A DNA stretch of 64,000 nt from Linanthus parryae (lineage: Eukaryota > Streptophyta > Magnoliopsida > Ericales > Polemoniaceae): the NCBI GenBank assembly GCA_023055425.1, contig JALGPY010000006.1, positions 75,080,435 to 75,144,434 of the forward strand, written 5' to 3'. The notes beneath the pieces were generated by a model, which worked only from the letters and a program-made list of their open reading frames with translations, made no database searches and was not told the origin of the DNA. Below, one piece after another: positions 22,738 to 33,821 of the stretch (position 1 is its first letter; each line of letters opens with the position of its first letter). The position numbers and the translations under genes were made by a program.

Positions 22738-24616
22738 GTTCGACGAAATCCCAAGTATAGGATATCGCTACAAGTAGTACCCGAGTAAGAACGGTGTCGA
22801 TTTCCACAAGGATTGGGATAGAGAATAAACACTCTAAGCCAACTAGTAAACTAAGCAACTAACTAAAAATTAAAAGGAAAATTTCTCGTAGGCTTTATAG
22901 CTAGCCAAGTTTCAAAATCCACCAAGATAAACTTGATGGAGCAAGGATATTTGTTGAACAATTCAAAGAAACTAAGCAAACAACTAGTAGATTAAAGAGA
23001 CTCTAAAACTTGAAAAAGAGTTTGTAGGATTGAGAGAAGAGTTAGTCATAGTTGAATCATCTAGGTGTGTTGTACATGAATCCAACACCCAAATGATATT
23101 ACAAGGATATGTCAAATCCAAGTATGATTCATGAGGAACACTAGTGGAATCCAAAAGTAAGTTGTATGAACTATCAAGTATGTGTATTCAAGCATGAATC
23201 CACATACAAGATGAAGCTACAAATCGGATTTGTATTCCAACACTTGTTGAATCATGAATCACAAGAGGAACTTCTCAACTCATTGATTTAACAATTGAAT
23301 CTACACCCAACAAACCTAGATTCATCAACTTCAACCAACAACAAACTTAGATACTCATGTCTAAGTGAGAAACACAAGATATATCAAGCATATTCATGAA
23401 CATTTTCATTCAATTCAAGTTCAAACTCAAGAATACACAAGCTATTCTCCAATATCAACTCAAAATGATGAAAAAAGTCACTAATACTTGATTCAAACTA
23501 CTAAATTTGATTTCAAGCTACAATAAATCAACTACTAATAGCCAAGTAACCCAAAAGATGAATAACAAACTAAGAACAATGAAGAACAAGAGATGACAAC
23601 TAGCTAAATCCGAAATCTCCCTCCTCTATGGTTGTTCTTGGCTCTGCAATAGCTGAAAACGAGCTCAGAAACACCAAAAACAACCAAGAATTAGCCAAGG
23701 CCAAGAGAGAGAGAGGGCAAAATTTCGGCTTAGATTTTGCGTTGGTAGAGAGCCTCCTTCTTCAGTCTTCGTCCTTAGCTTATATAGGCAGTGGGTAAGG
23801 GGTTTCTTGGCCTCCAAGAACACATCTCAACCTTTGAATTGAACCAATCTTCTCTCAATCGTTGATTTTAGGAAGCTTCATGAACCCTAGGTGAATTGGG
23901 GATTTTTTCTGCGTGACTTCTTGGGCCGAATTAGGGGTTGGGCTATGTAGAGAATTGATTGAGGAGAAATTTGGGACAAATTTCATCCGATTTGGTGAAG
24001 AAATGAGGCCGGGTGAGGGTTTGAAGAAGCTTGGTCGAAGCTTCCATGGAGATTTCGTGGGTTCTCTTTCTGCAACGACGGGGAAAGAGAAAAGAGAGAG
24101 AGAGACGCAAGAGAGAGGGATCCCTTTCACTATATTTGCACCCGGCTCCCCCCTTTGTTTGCTTGAAGATTTTAAAATACCCCCTTGACTCTTAAAATGT
24201 TCAGAAAATTACAATTAAACCCCCATCCGGTAGAGATGCTTCAAATTAGCTCTTTAAAATGTTTATTACCTTGCACTTAAGCCCATAAGCCCCTTTTATG
24301 TAAATTTGGCCTTCTAACTTTCTTTGTCTTCAATCTTGGCCTCTCAAATCTTCACTATTCTTTTAATCAAGCACTCAAAGTACCTTCTTCATGTCTTTTG
24401 GCCTTCCTAAGCTCCCTGAAATCGCCTCTTGAGTTTTGTGGAATATTTCCTTGAGTTCCAAAGCGCAATATTTCCTGCAAAATAAGGAAATTCCACACAA
24501 ACTAAAAGTAACAAGCATAAGTCTAGAAATAGGGTTATAATAAACAAGTTACACATAAAAGTAAGTTATCAAGAGTTCACTAACAAACTAAAATGTGTAA
24601 TTTACGTTCCTTAACA
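22738..24616 (-). repeat. 3' LTR of Gy2
   Basis: 1879 bp; on the minus strand it starts TGTTAAGGAACG at 24616, next to the PPT, and ends ...TTTCGTCGAACA at 22738. It aligns throughout with the 5' LTR (31890-33821) and the Gy3 LTR (58624-60609). A TATA-like TATATAA (minus strand, plus 23780-23786) is shared with the 5' LTR. Frames in it (for example 23855-24130 and 23913-24188) are not genes. Confidence 0.9.
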
Positions 24617-24650
24617 CCCCCCAACTAGCCTTTTGCTCGTCCTCGAGCAA
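24617..24650 (-). other. PPT and adjacent hairpin of Gy2
   Basis: On the minus strand AGTTGGGGGG directly precedes the 3' LTR: the PPT primes plus-strand DNA synthesis. Just upstream, TTGCTCG (24633-24639) and CGAGCAA (24644-24650) form a 7-bp stem with loop TCCT. The equivalent hairpin in Gy3 is longer (60621-60650). Confidence 0.75.
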
Positions 24651-26302
24651 TGAGAGCGATATAAGTAGTAAACTAGTGAAGAACCAATCATGAGAGACAC
24701 ACACTCAACTAGACAAGGCTTGACTCAATTCTAAACTAGACTCAAATATTTACAAAAACGCACGCACACATTATCTATCCTAAGTGAGAACCCAAAGAAA
24801 ATAAAATCCTAAAGATTACTAGCTTTTTTTTTGGTGGGGGAAGAAGAAGAATGCATAAACGTTTTCTCAAATAAATTCTCAAAGTCCAAAAAGATTGAGA
24901 AAGAAGCCTATGGACGTCTAAGCATATACTTATACAAATGTGGGCGGTGTTTGGTAGAAGGTGACTCATGCGATCCACCAAACTTGTTAATTAAGTTCAA
25001 TTTGCAAGAAAGTATGCCTTCAAAAATAAGGATCAGACGAAACTAGTCATTCTCATACTTATTCAAAAGCACCCATGTAGGATGGACCTCCAAAGTTTTG
25101 AACAAAAAATTTTAAGAAGGGGAGATGTTGTTGAGGGCTTGTATGATCCTTTTGTGGATTTTTGGTAGATGGTGCGATTTATCATAATTTTTTTGGTTTT
25201 TTTTGTTTTTTGGTTTTTTTTTGTTTTGTTTTTTGTTTTTTTTAACCTCAAATTCAAGGCTCTCCAAGACCCACAACAAAAATAGAGGAATATACAAGCG
25301 AGTGGGCTTTTTAGCTAAACCAAGGGAGCTATCTAGGTGGTGACGTAACAATATCCCCGGACACCCCTCTATTTCTTAGACATCGCATGGGGTGTCATTG
25401 GTAACAACCACTCCAATGGGCTACAAGTTTCCACCACAAAAGCGATTAGAATATTTTTTTTTTTAAAGTTCAAAAAGCTTTAGAAAATGCACCATTTATC
25501 AAAAGTAGAAGACGTCAAAGTTTATGTGATCAACTTAGCTTGAAGGACTTAAACATGAAATGTAAATTTAGTGTGTCGCTTTGTGAGAACGCATGTGATC
25601 GTGGAATGTGGGATATTGGTGTAGATGTATTGAGTATAAGCGAAGAATTCGTTTTTAAAATAAAAATAAAAAGAACATGTACTAAGAAATTTCATTATTT
25701 GAAAACATCTAGCTTTCCCAAATTCCCCCTTTTCACTTTTTTCTCATTTTTTGTCATTTTTTTCATTTTTTCATTTTTTTTATTTTTGAAATAAGTGACT
25801 CAACTATAACTTCCTAAGACTCGATAAAGCTATCAAATAAGAAAATAAAATCTAGACTTGAGATGAAAGGTTAAAATAAATAAAACTACCAAATAAAGAA
25901 GAAAAAAAACTATGGTTTGACATGGGAAAAGAGTGATGCTTCTCATGAATGGTTCACACATTTTTTTTTTCAATTTTACAATTTTTTTGGATTTTCATTT
26001 TTTCATTTTTTTTTTTTTTTTGTATTTTTCATGTAAATTGCTAATGAAAAAATAATCATGCAAGCGACCATATAACCAAAAAAATAAGTCTATTCCACCC
26101 CCAACTAAAATATCACATTGTCCTCAATGTGTGAGAACAGTGGAAGAGCATACATCTTCATATAAGAGACAAGGGATAGATGAACCTCATTTTTGCTTTC
26201 TTGGCCACCAAGCACAAGTCCTCCTCCAAGATCAACCTACAAAATAATCAAGAGCAAAAGAACTACAACTAATATTTACAAAGGTGATACTTTTGGTGAA
26301 CA
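24651..26302 (-). other. Non-coding 3' region of Gy2 between integrase and PPT
   Basis: About 1.65 kb without a credible frame. It is collinear with 60651-62243 in Gy3, so it is part of the element. Near the integrase end, a block at about 26096-26135 on the minus strand contains TTGAGGACAATGTGATATTT and TAGTTGGGGGTGG, a second PPT-like tract. T-rich runs occur at 25180-25245, 25735-25790 and 25963-26022. Athila elements often carry an env-like ORF here; none is visible. Lys-rich frames at 25063-25351 are products of the T runs. Confidence 0.7.
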
Positions 26303-27640
26303 CTAGTTAGTATAGGTTGGTTCCATAAGAGAAATGGACTCAACCTTGGCCTCAAAATTTTCAACATATGGTTTCAATCTTTGACCATTCACCTTACAAC
26401 TCTCCCCACTTTTGGGGTTCAAAATTTCAATGGTCCCATAAGGATATACATGCTTTACAACATATGGACCATTCCATTTTGATTTCAACTTTCCTCCAAA
26501 GAGTTTCATCCTTGAGTTAAAGAGAAGAACTTTTTGATTAGGCGCAAAAGACTTAGGAACAATATGATTATCATGATAAGCCTTTGTCCTTGCCTTAGAG
26601 ATCCTAGTGTTCTCATAAGCCTCATTTCTAAGCTCTTCTAACTCATTCAAGTTTAGCTTCCTTTCTTCCCCCGCTTTTGCAAGATCAAAATTCAAGAATT
26701 AGATGCCCAATAGGCCTTGTGCTGTAACTCCACCGGAAGATGGCATGCGTTTTCATACACTAGTCTATATGGAGACACACCAATGTGAGTCTTGTAAGCG
26801 GTACGGTAAGGCCAAAGAGCATCAACCAACCTCAAAGACCAATCTTTGCGATTTGGGTCTACCGTTTTCTTCAAAATTCTTTTAATTTCCCTATTAGAAA
26901 CTTCGACTTTCCCACTAGTTTGCGGGTTGTATGGTGTGCAAACTTTATGCACAATTCCATACTTTTTCATGAGTCTCTCAAAAGGCCTATTGCAAAGATG
27001 TCTCCCTTCATCGCTAATGATAGCTCGGGGCATGCCAAAATGAGATAAAATGTGGTGTTGAAGAAACTTGATCACAACTCTATGATCATTGGTTTTTGAA
27101 GGTTTGGCTTTAACCCACTTTGACACATAATTCAACGCCAAAAGTATATATAGGTTGCCAAAGGATGATGGGAATGGACCCATGAAGTTAATACCCCAAC
27201 AATCAAATATTTCAATAACTAGAATGGGGTTCAAGGGCATCATATTTCTCTTCCCAATATTTCCTCCCATCCTTTGGCACATATCACATGCTTTGCAATA
27301 ATGAAATGCATCACTAAAAAGAGTAGGCCAATATAAACCACTTTCAAAATCTTAGCGGCGGTTTTTCTTGCCAAAAAATGGCCTCCACAAGCATACTCAT
27401 GGCAAAATGAACGAACACTATGAAACTCTTCATTTGGGATGCACCTTCTAACAATTTGATCCGGGCAATATTTAAACAAGTAAGGGTCATCCCAAGAGAA
27501 ATTCCAGCATTCTCTTACAAATCGTAACTTCTCTTGCCCTTTTAAATTTTCTGGAAAAATTTCACAAGCAAGATAATTAGCAATATCGGCAAACCAAGGA
27601 ACATTTAAAAGGGCAAAGAGATGTTCATCCGGAAAAAGTT
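26303..27640 (-). pseudogene. pol: Gy2 integrase
   Basis: Three overlapping frames (27240-27743, 26692-27282, 26303-26695) encode one integrase broken by frameshifts near 27340 and 26700. The N-terminal part has [20 protein letters not shown] and the zinc-binding HEYACGGH; the CQRMGG end follows after the shift. In the core the first acidic residue is lost: GINFMGPF has Asn (codon 27187-27189) where Gy3 has Asp. The second Asp (IISDEGRH) and the Glu ([10 protein letters not shown]) remain. The C-terminal domain ends MEPTYTN. Integrase would insert element cDNA into DNA. Confidence 0.9.
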
Positions 27641-28125
27641 TCAAGAATAGGCAAGGAGATTTTTGGCTTAGGAATGTCAATCCTAGACAAGTGATCCGCC
27701 ACAACATCTTCCACACCTCATTTATCCTTGATTTGAATATCAAACTCTTGAAGAAAAATTACCCAACGGATTAAACGAGGTTTGGAATCTTTCTTTGTGA
27801 AATGGTATTTCAAGGCGGCATGGTCGGTGTAGACAAGCACCTTTGAACCAAGCAAGTATGGCCTAAATTTTTTAATAGCAAACACCATGGCCAAAAGCTC
27901 TTTTTTCGTAGTGGAATAATTTAATTGAGCATCATTCAAAGTATTACTTGCATAATAGATAACATGTGGTTTCTTATCTTCACATATTTGACCCAAAATG
28001 GCACCAACCGCATGGTCACTAGCATCACACATGATTTCAAAAGGAAGAGTCCATTTAGGTGGTTGCATGATAGGGGCCATTACCAATAATTTCTTCAACT
28101 TTTCAAAGGCCTCTTGACATGCATT
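27641..28125 (-). pseudogene. pol: Gy2 RNase H
   Basis: The frame 27718-28098 contains [34 protein letters not shown] and [15 protein letters not shown], the catalytic blocks of gypsy RNase H. A TGA follows QIKDK; at that position Gy3 has CGA, so a CpG transition explains the stop. The frame then continues ([17 protein letters not shown]) toward integrase. The Glu of the TTEKE motif is Lys here, another likely inactivating change. Confidence 0.87.
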
Positions 28126-28128
28126 TGA

Positions 28129-29384
28129 TCACTCAAATGAATTTTCATTTTGAAGGAGATTGCTCAAGGGCTTAGAAAGTGAGCTAAAGTCCTTTATAAA
28201 TCTCCTATAAAATCCCGCATGAAAAGATCTAACATCCTTAACACATTTAGAAGGTGGAAGATTAGAAACCACATATACTTTAGCCTTGTCTACACCAATA
28301 CCATGAGAGGAAATAACATGACCCAAAACAATTCCATGCCTAACCATAAAGGGGCATTTTTCCCAATTCAAGACTAAATTTTTTTCTTCACATCTTCTCA
28401 AAACCATCTCAAGATTTTCAAGACAAGTATCAAATGAGTTTCCATGCACCGAAAAATCATTAATAAAAACTTCCATGCATTTTTCTACCATGTCCGAAAA
28501 TATGCTTAACATGCAACGTTGAAAGGTAGTCGGGGCATTGCACAAACCAAAAGGCATCTTCCTATAGGCAAATGTTCCAAATGGACAAGTGAAAGTGTTT
28601 TTCTCTTGGTCCATTTGATCTATGTCGATTTGATTATAACCCGAGTAGCCATCTAAAAACAATAAAATTCATGCCCGGCTAACCTTTCTAACATCTCGTC
28701 TATGAATGGAAGGGGAAAGTGATCCTTCCTAGTGACGGAATTTAATTTTCTATAATCAATGCACATCCGCCATTTAGTAGGAACTCTAGTGGTCACAAGC
28801 TCACCCTTCTCATTTTCAACAACGGTGACTCCCGATTTTATAGCGACCACTTGGGTAGGACTTACCCATTTACTATCCAAAATGGAGTAAATTAAACCAG
28901 CATCTAACAACTTGAGCACCTCGGCTCTCACAACTTCTTGCATGTGAGGGTTTAACCTCCTTTGAGGCTCCCTTGAAGTTTTGGCATTTTCCTCTAAATG
29001 AATTCTATGTTTGCAAATTGAAGGACTAATGCCTCTAATATCTTCAATGGACCATCCTATGGAACCCTTGTAGTCCTTCAAAACTTCAAGCAACCACTTT
29101 TCTTGCTCAACATCAAGGGAAGATGAGATGATAATAGGATAAGTATCATTAACCCCAAGAAATGCATATTTCAAATCTAAAGGAAGCGGTTTCAACTCAC
29201 AAATTGGTGGAACCCTCACAATGGGAGGTATCACCTCACTCACATGCAACTCACTATCAACACTAGAATGTTCATGAGTCGACTCAATGACTTGGTGAAG
29301 TTTGCCAAAGAGTCTCTCCCCTTCATCAAAGTCAAATTCTTCTTCCAAAAGAAGAGATGAAAGGGGAGTGTTATCATCATACAA
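28129..29384 (-). pseudogene. pol: Gy2 reverse transcriptase
   Basis: Frames 28653-29384 and 28129-28662 overlap and together encode the RT, with a frameshift near 28660. The first holds CKHRIHLEENAK, RRLNPHMQEVV, CIDYRKLNSVTRKDHFPLPF; the second LDGYSGYNQIDIDQ and the palm. The catalytic motif reads FIND instead of F-x-DD (Asn codon at 28459-28461), which removes an essential metal-binding Asp. A 6-nt deletion shortens the FLGHAGFYRRF block. A stop after NSFE separates RT from RNase H. Confidence 0.9.
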
Positions 29385-29387
29385 AAA

Positions 29388-30139
29388 TTATAATTCTTCT
29401 AAAGTAAGCTCACTTGAATCTTTGGAACATGTAGCTAGAGTATAAACATCTTCAACACATGATTCCACCCAACTCACTTCACACACATCATCATCATCTT
29501 GTGAGCTTGGGTGAATACATGCATTAAAAATATTAAGCTCTAACTTCATGTTCCGAAATGTAATATTTATCATACCACTCTTACAGTTTATTATTGCATT
29601 AGATGTAGAAATAAATGGTCTTCCTAAAATAATAGGAATGGATGATGTGCCACTAGCCAAAGGAGAGGTGTCTAAAACTATAAAATCCACCGGATAGTAA
29701 CATTGGTTCACTTGAACAAGGACATCCTCAATGATACCTCTTGGGACTCTAGTGGACCTATCCGCCAATTGTAGAGTCACTCTTGTGGGTTTCAACTCAC
29801 CCAACCCCAACTTCTCATACACCGAGTATGGAAGAAGGTTTACACTTGCACCTAAATCTAATAAAGAATTATGAATTTTATTATCTCCAATGGTTCAAGT
29901 AATAGTAGGTGAACCCGGATCTTTATACTTGGGAGGGAGATTATTTTGGAGAATTGAGCTCACTTTATCGGTGAGAAAATCCTTCTTTCTCACTTGAAGA
30001 GTTCTCTTAAAAGTGCAAAGATCCTTGAGAAACTTGGCATAAGCCGGAATTTGCTTGATAGCTTCCAAGAGAGGGATATTTATCTTGAAATTATCGAATG
30101 TCTCAAGGATATCTTGGTTGCTAGCTTTCTTCGTAGAGG
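29388..30139 (-). pseudogene. pol: Gy2 aspartic protease and upstream linker
   Basis: The active-site block LLDLGASVNLLPYSV lies at about 29822-29870; downstream the frame 29388-29822 contains GLGELKPTRVTLQLADRS, the IILGRPFIST flap motif and an acidic tail. An in-frame TGA (29894-29896) precedes the active site. Between about 29900 and 30120 the minus strand encodes the Athila-type linker (IPAYAKFLKDLCT). Protease would cleave Gag-Pol. It connects to gag through another stop near 30140. Confidence 0.82.
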
Positions 30140-30973
30140 CTAAAAGTTTTTGGGGAAATGGTGGAGGAATTCCTCACTTTCTTCCACTACTTGTTTTCCC
30201 TTGTCAAGACTCCTCTTTGACGCTTGTGGGTCGACAACTCTCTCTTGGTCATCACTCTTCTCACACTCCTCTTCTCCCTCATTTTTATTGGACTCCCCAC
30301 TTGGAAGTCCATTGTTAACAACCTTCCCACTTCTCAAAACGGTGATGGCCTTAGCATGTTCCATATGGTTAAAGTTTTTCCCCCTAGGGTTTTGTTGAGG
30401 TTGAGATGGGAATTTTCCCTTTTCTTGAGCATTTATGGTAGACTCCAACCTAACGAATGCATTTTTCAACTCTTGGTTAGAGTTTTGCAACTCTTGGTGG
30501 GACTTCCTCAAATCATGGTTGGTTTGATTTTGGGTAGCCATAAATTGCTCAAAGGTCTCTTCTAGACTCCTTTTGTTAGGAGGAACATTAGTAGATCTTG
30601 AGGGGTTTACTTGGGTGTCTCGGCCTTGTCTCCATGAGAAATTTGGGTGATTCCTCCAATTTGAGTTATATGCCTCCGAGTAGGGTGAGTTATTATAGGG
30701 CTTCCTATAATTGTTAGAATTTAACATATTCACTTTCTCACCCATGAGCTCTTGGACTCTTAGAAAGTCGGGACACTTACTCAACTCGTGAGAGTTATCA
30801 CTAAAAAATGAGCACAATGCCTCACTCTTAGTCTTAAGTTGATACATGGTACCTTTAGGCTTAGAGTAAGCATCCTTAGAAGGCTCATTAATGTCCCAAC
30901 CCTCATCCTCACCTATTGTGAAAAAATCTCCCCCACTCATGGATTCATTTGTGTGCTTATGGTCGCATGGCAA
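30140..30973 (-). pseudogene. gag: Gy2 gag, C-terminal part
   Basis: 277 codons from the first Met at 30973. Residues 54-67 form a decayed zinc knuckle C-SF-F-SDNS-H-ELSK-C, with Phe in place of the second Cys. After it come an Asn/Tyr-rich segment (NSNNYRKPYNN, WRNHPNFSWRQ) and a coiled coil at about 135-175 (QNQTNHDLRKSHQELQNSNQ). Then come ITVLRSGKVV and an acidic tail. The product would bind RNA and assemble particles. It is the continuation of the next entry after a frameshift near 31140. Confidence 0.83.
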
Positions 30974-31767
30974 ACCATCATAAAAGGAGCTAATTAACCT
31001 CCATGTCTCAAATCCATGGTGAGGGCAAGCAATGAAGAGATCCTTGAAGCGTTCCCAAGCTTGAGGAAGTGGCTCTCCCTCCTTAGCACAAAAAGTAACA
31101 ATTTTCCTTTTTATGGCGTTTGTTTTGTAAGTAGGGAAGAATTTCTCGAGAAACTCTTCTCTAATTCTTCTAATGTGCCTATGGTCCTAGGTCTCAAGGA
31201 GTAAAGCCATTCTTTGGCTTTGTCCTTTAAAGAGAAAGGAAACCACGTAAGCTTTATTGTGTTACTAGAGACACCATTGCAATTAACTGTTGAGGCAATA
31301 TCATTGAAATCCTTAAGATGAGAGTAAGTACTCTCGGACTCTAGGCCATGAAACTTAGGAAGAAGTTTAATTGTGCCCGGTTTAATATCAAAGTTTCTTT
31401 CATTTAATGGAAACACAAAGCAAGATGGTGAACTTTGTGTAGATGGATGCATCAAATCTCTAAGTGAACGAAATGGCATCATCTCATTGTTGCTACTATG
31501 CCCATCCTCTCCATCCATGATTTCTAAGATATTAAGAGAGCTTGAATCGTTGGATTGGGCTAAACTAGTACTACCAATAGTAGAAGTATTTTCACCAAAG
31601 GGATTTCTACCCTCTTCTTCAAGCAAAGTGCGATGCAATCTATGAGTACTATCATGTTGCCACACACTCATGCAACCCAATCTAAAATAAAGTTGAAGAG
31701 GGTTGCCAAACACAAGCTTGGAGTATGTTTTTGTGATTTTTTTTACTTTCCGCTTTTTTCGTTCCAA
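30974..31767 (-). pseudogene. gag: Gy2 gag, N-terminal part (capsid)
   Basis: The frame 31111-31767 (218 codons) starts near the PBS; the true start may be the internal Met at residue 33 (MSVWQHDSTHR). The capsid domain begins around residue 130 and has the hallmark LTWFPFSLKDKAKEWLYSLRP, followed by GTLEELEKSF before the frameshift. The stretch 30974-31110 encodes the rest of the capsid in another frame (CAKEGEPLPQAWERF-like) up to the C-terminal part. Confidence 0.83.
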
Positions 31768-31865
31768 AGTTCAAATACGAAACCCGGAATTTTCTTCAAG
31801 CGTATCTAAAAAATAAAAACAATCAAAACAAGAAAGTAAATAAAGAGTGAGTCTCTTAGCACCAA

Positions 31866-31883
31866 TCCCCGGCAACGGCGCGA
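31866..31883 (-). other. Primer-binding site of Gy2 (tRNA-Asp type)
   Basis: The minus strand reads TCGCGCCGTTGCCGGGGA, six bases after the LTR; it differs from the Athila/Tat PBS by one base (TCG for TGG). Confidence 0.85.
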
Positions 31884-31889
31884 AAAACT

Positions 31890-33821
31890 TTTTCGACGAA
31901 ATACAAAGTATAGGATATCGCTACAAGTAGTACCCGAGTAAGAACGGGGTTGATTTCCACAAGGATTGGGAAAGAGAATAAACACTCTAAGCCAACTAGT
32001 AAACTAAGCAACTAACTGAAAATTAAAAGGAAAATTTCTCATAGGCTTTATAGCTAGCCAAGCTTCAAAATCCACCAAGAGAAACTTGATGGAGCAAGGA
32101 TATTTGTTGAAAAATTCAAAGAAACTAAGAAAACAACTAGTAGATTAAAGTGAATCTAAAACTTGAAAAAGAGTTTGTAGGATTGAGAGAAGAGTTGGTC
32201 TTAATTGAATCATCTTGATATGTTGTGCATGAATTAAACACCCACATGATATTACAAGGAGTTGTGTGGATTCTAATGTCAAATCCAAGTATGATTCATG
32301 AGGAACACTAGTGGAATCCAAAACTAAGTTGTATCAACTATCAAGTATGCATATTCAAGCATGAATCCACAACCAAGATGAAGCTACAAATCGGATTTGT
32401 ATTCCAACACTTGTTGAATCATGAATCACAAGAGGAACTTCTCAACTCATTGATTTAACAATTGAATCCACACCCGACACACCTAGATTCATCAACTTCA
32501 ACCAAGAACAAACTTATCTACTCATGTCTAAGAGAGAAACACAAGAGATATCAAGCATATTCATGAAAATTTTCATTCAATTCAAGCTCCAACTCAAGAA
32601 TACACAAGCTTATCTCCAATTTCAACTCAAAATGATGAAAAAAGTTACTAATTCTTGATTCGAACTCCTAAATTTGATTCCAAGCTACAATAAATAAACT
32701 ACTGATAGCCAAGTAACCCAAAAAATGAAGAACAAACTAAGAACAATGAAGAACCAGAGATGAGAACAAGCTAAATCCGAAATCTCCCTCCTTTATGGTT
32801 GTTCATGGCTCTGCAATAGCTCAAAAAGAGCTCGGAAACACCAAGAACAACCCAGAATTAGCCAAGGCAGAGAGAGAGAGGGAGAGAGAGAGAGAGAGGG
32901 CAGAATTTTGTCTTAGATTTTGCGTTGGTAGAGAGCCTCTTTCTTCAATCTTCGTCCTCAGCTTATATAGGCAGTGGGTAAGGGGTTTCTTGGCCTCCAA
33001 GAACAAATCTTAACCTTTGAATTGAACCAATCTTCTCTCAATCGTTGATTTTAGGAAGCTTCATGAACCCTAGGTGAATTGGGGCTTTTCTCTTCGTGAC
33101 TTCTTGGGCCGAATTAGGGGTTGGGCTATGTAGAGAATTGATTAGGGGGAAATTTGGGACAAATTTCATCCGATTTGGTGAGGAAATGAGGCCGGGGTGA
33201 GGGTTTGAAGAAGCTTGGTCGAAGCTTCCATGGAGATTTCGTGGGTTCTCTTTGTGCAACGACGGGGAGATAGAAAAGAAAGAGAGAGAGGCGTGAGAGA
33301 GGGATCCCTTTCACTATAATTGCACCCGGCTCCCCCTTTGTTTGCTAAAAGCTTTTAAAATACCCCCTTGCCTCTTAAAATGTTGAGAAAATTGCAATTA
33401 AACCCCCATCCGGTAGAGATGCTTCAAATTAGCTCTTTAAAATGTTTATAACCTTGCACTTAAGCCCCAATCCGTTATTTTATCTTCAAATAAGCCCCTT
33501 TGATGTATCTTTAGCCTTCTAACTTTCTTTTTCTTCAATCTTGGCCTTTCAAATCTTCACTATTCTTCTAATCAAGCGCTCCAAGTACCTTCTTCATGTC
33601 TTTTGGCCCTCCTACGCTCCCTTGAATCGCCTCTTGAGTTTTGTGGAATATTTCCTTGAGTTCCAAAGCGCAATATTTCCTACAAAATAAGGAAATTCCA
33701 CACAAACTAAAAGAAACAAACATAAGTCTAGAAATAGGGATATAATACACAAGTTACACATAAAAGTAAGTTATCAAGAGTTCAATAACATACTAAAATG
33801 TGCAATTTATGTTCTTTAACA
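31890..33821 (-). repeat. 5' LTR of Gy2
   Basis: 1932 bp; on the minus strand it starts TGTTAAAGAACA at 33821. The end next to the PBS reads AA where the 3' LTR has CA, a point change. It aligns with 22738-24616. It includes a GA-rich microsatellite at about 32868-32898 that is much shorter in the 3' LTR (near 23704). Confidence 0.88.
32963..32969 (-). promoter_or_regulatory. Probable TATA box of the Gy2 LTR
   Basis: The minus strand reads CTGCCTATATAAGCTGAGG; TATATAA is kept in both Gy2 LTRs (other copy at plus 23780-23786) and weakened in Gy3 (59661-59668). It would drive minus-strand transcription into gag. Confidence 0.55.

Larger units (their letters stand above)
22738..33821 (-). mobile_element. 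Gy2: Athila/Tat-type Ty3/gypsy element nested in Co3
   Basis: Minus strand: 5' LTR (33821-31890), PBS (31883-31866), gag, protease, RT, RNase H, integrase, ~1.65 kb non-coding tail, PPT, 3' LTR (24616-22738). The LTRs differ at about 14 of the first ~255 aligned sites by eye. The flanking 5-mers (GAGGA left, ATTAA right) do not match, and part of Co3 pol is missing at the junction. Gy3 (58624 to end) is a second member of the family. RT and integrase both carry Asp-to-Asn changes at catalytic positions, so it is dead. Confidence 0.9.

Noticed and set aside
23855..24188. 91-codon frames on both strands, repeated near 33038-33314
   Set aside because: Both copies lie in the two LTRs of Gy2; repetition reflects the LTR pair, not a gene.
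25063..25351. Lys/Asn-rich minus-strand frames
   Set aside because: Produced by T-rich runs in the Gy2 non-coding tail; not kept in Gy3.
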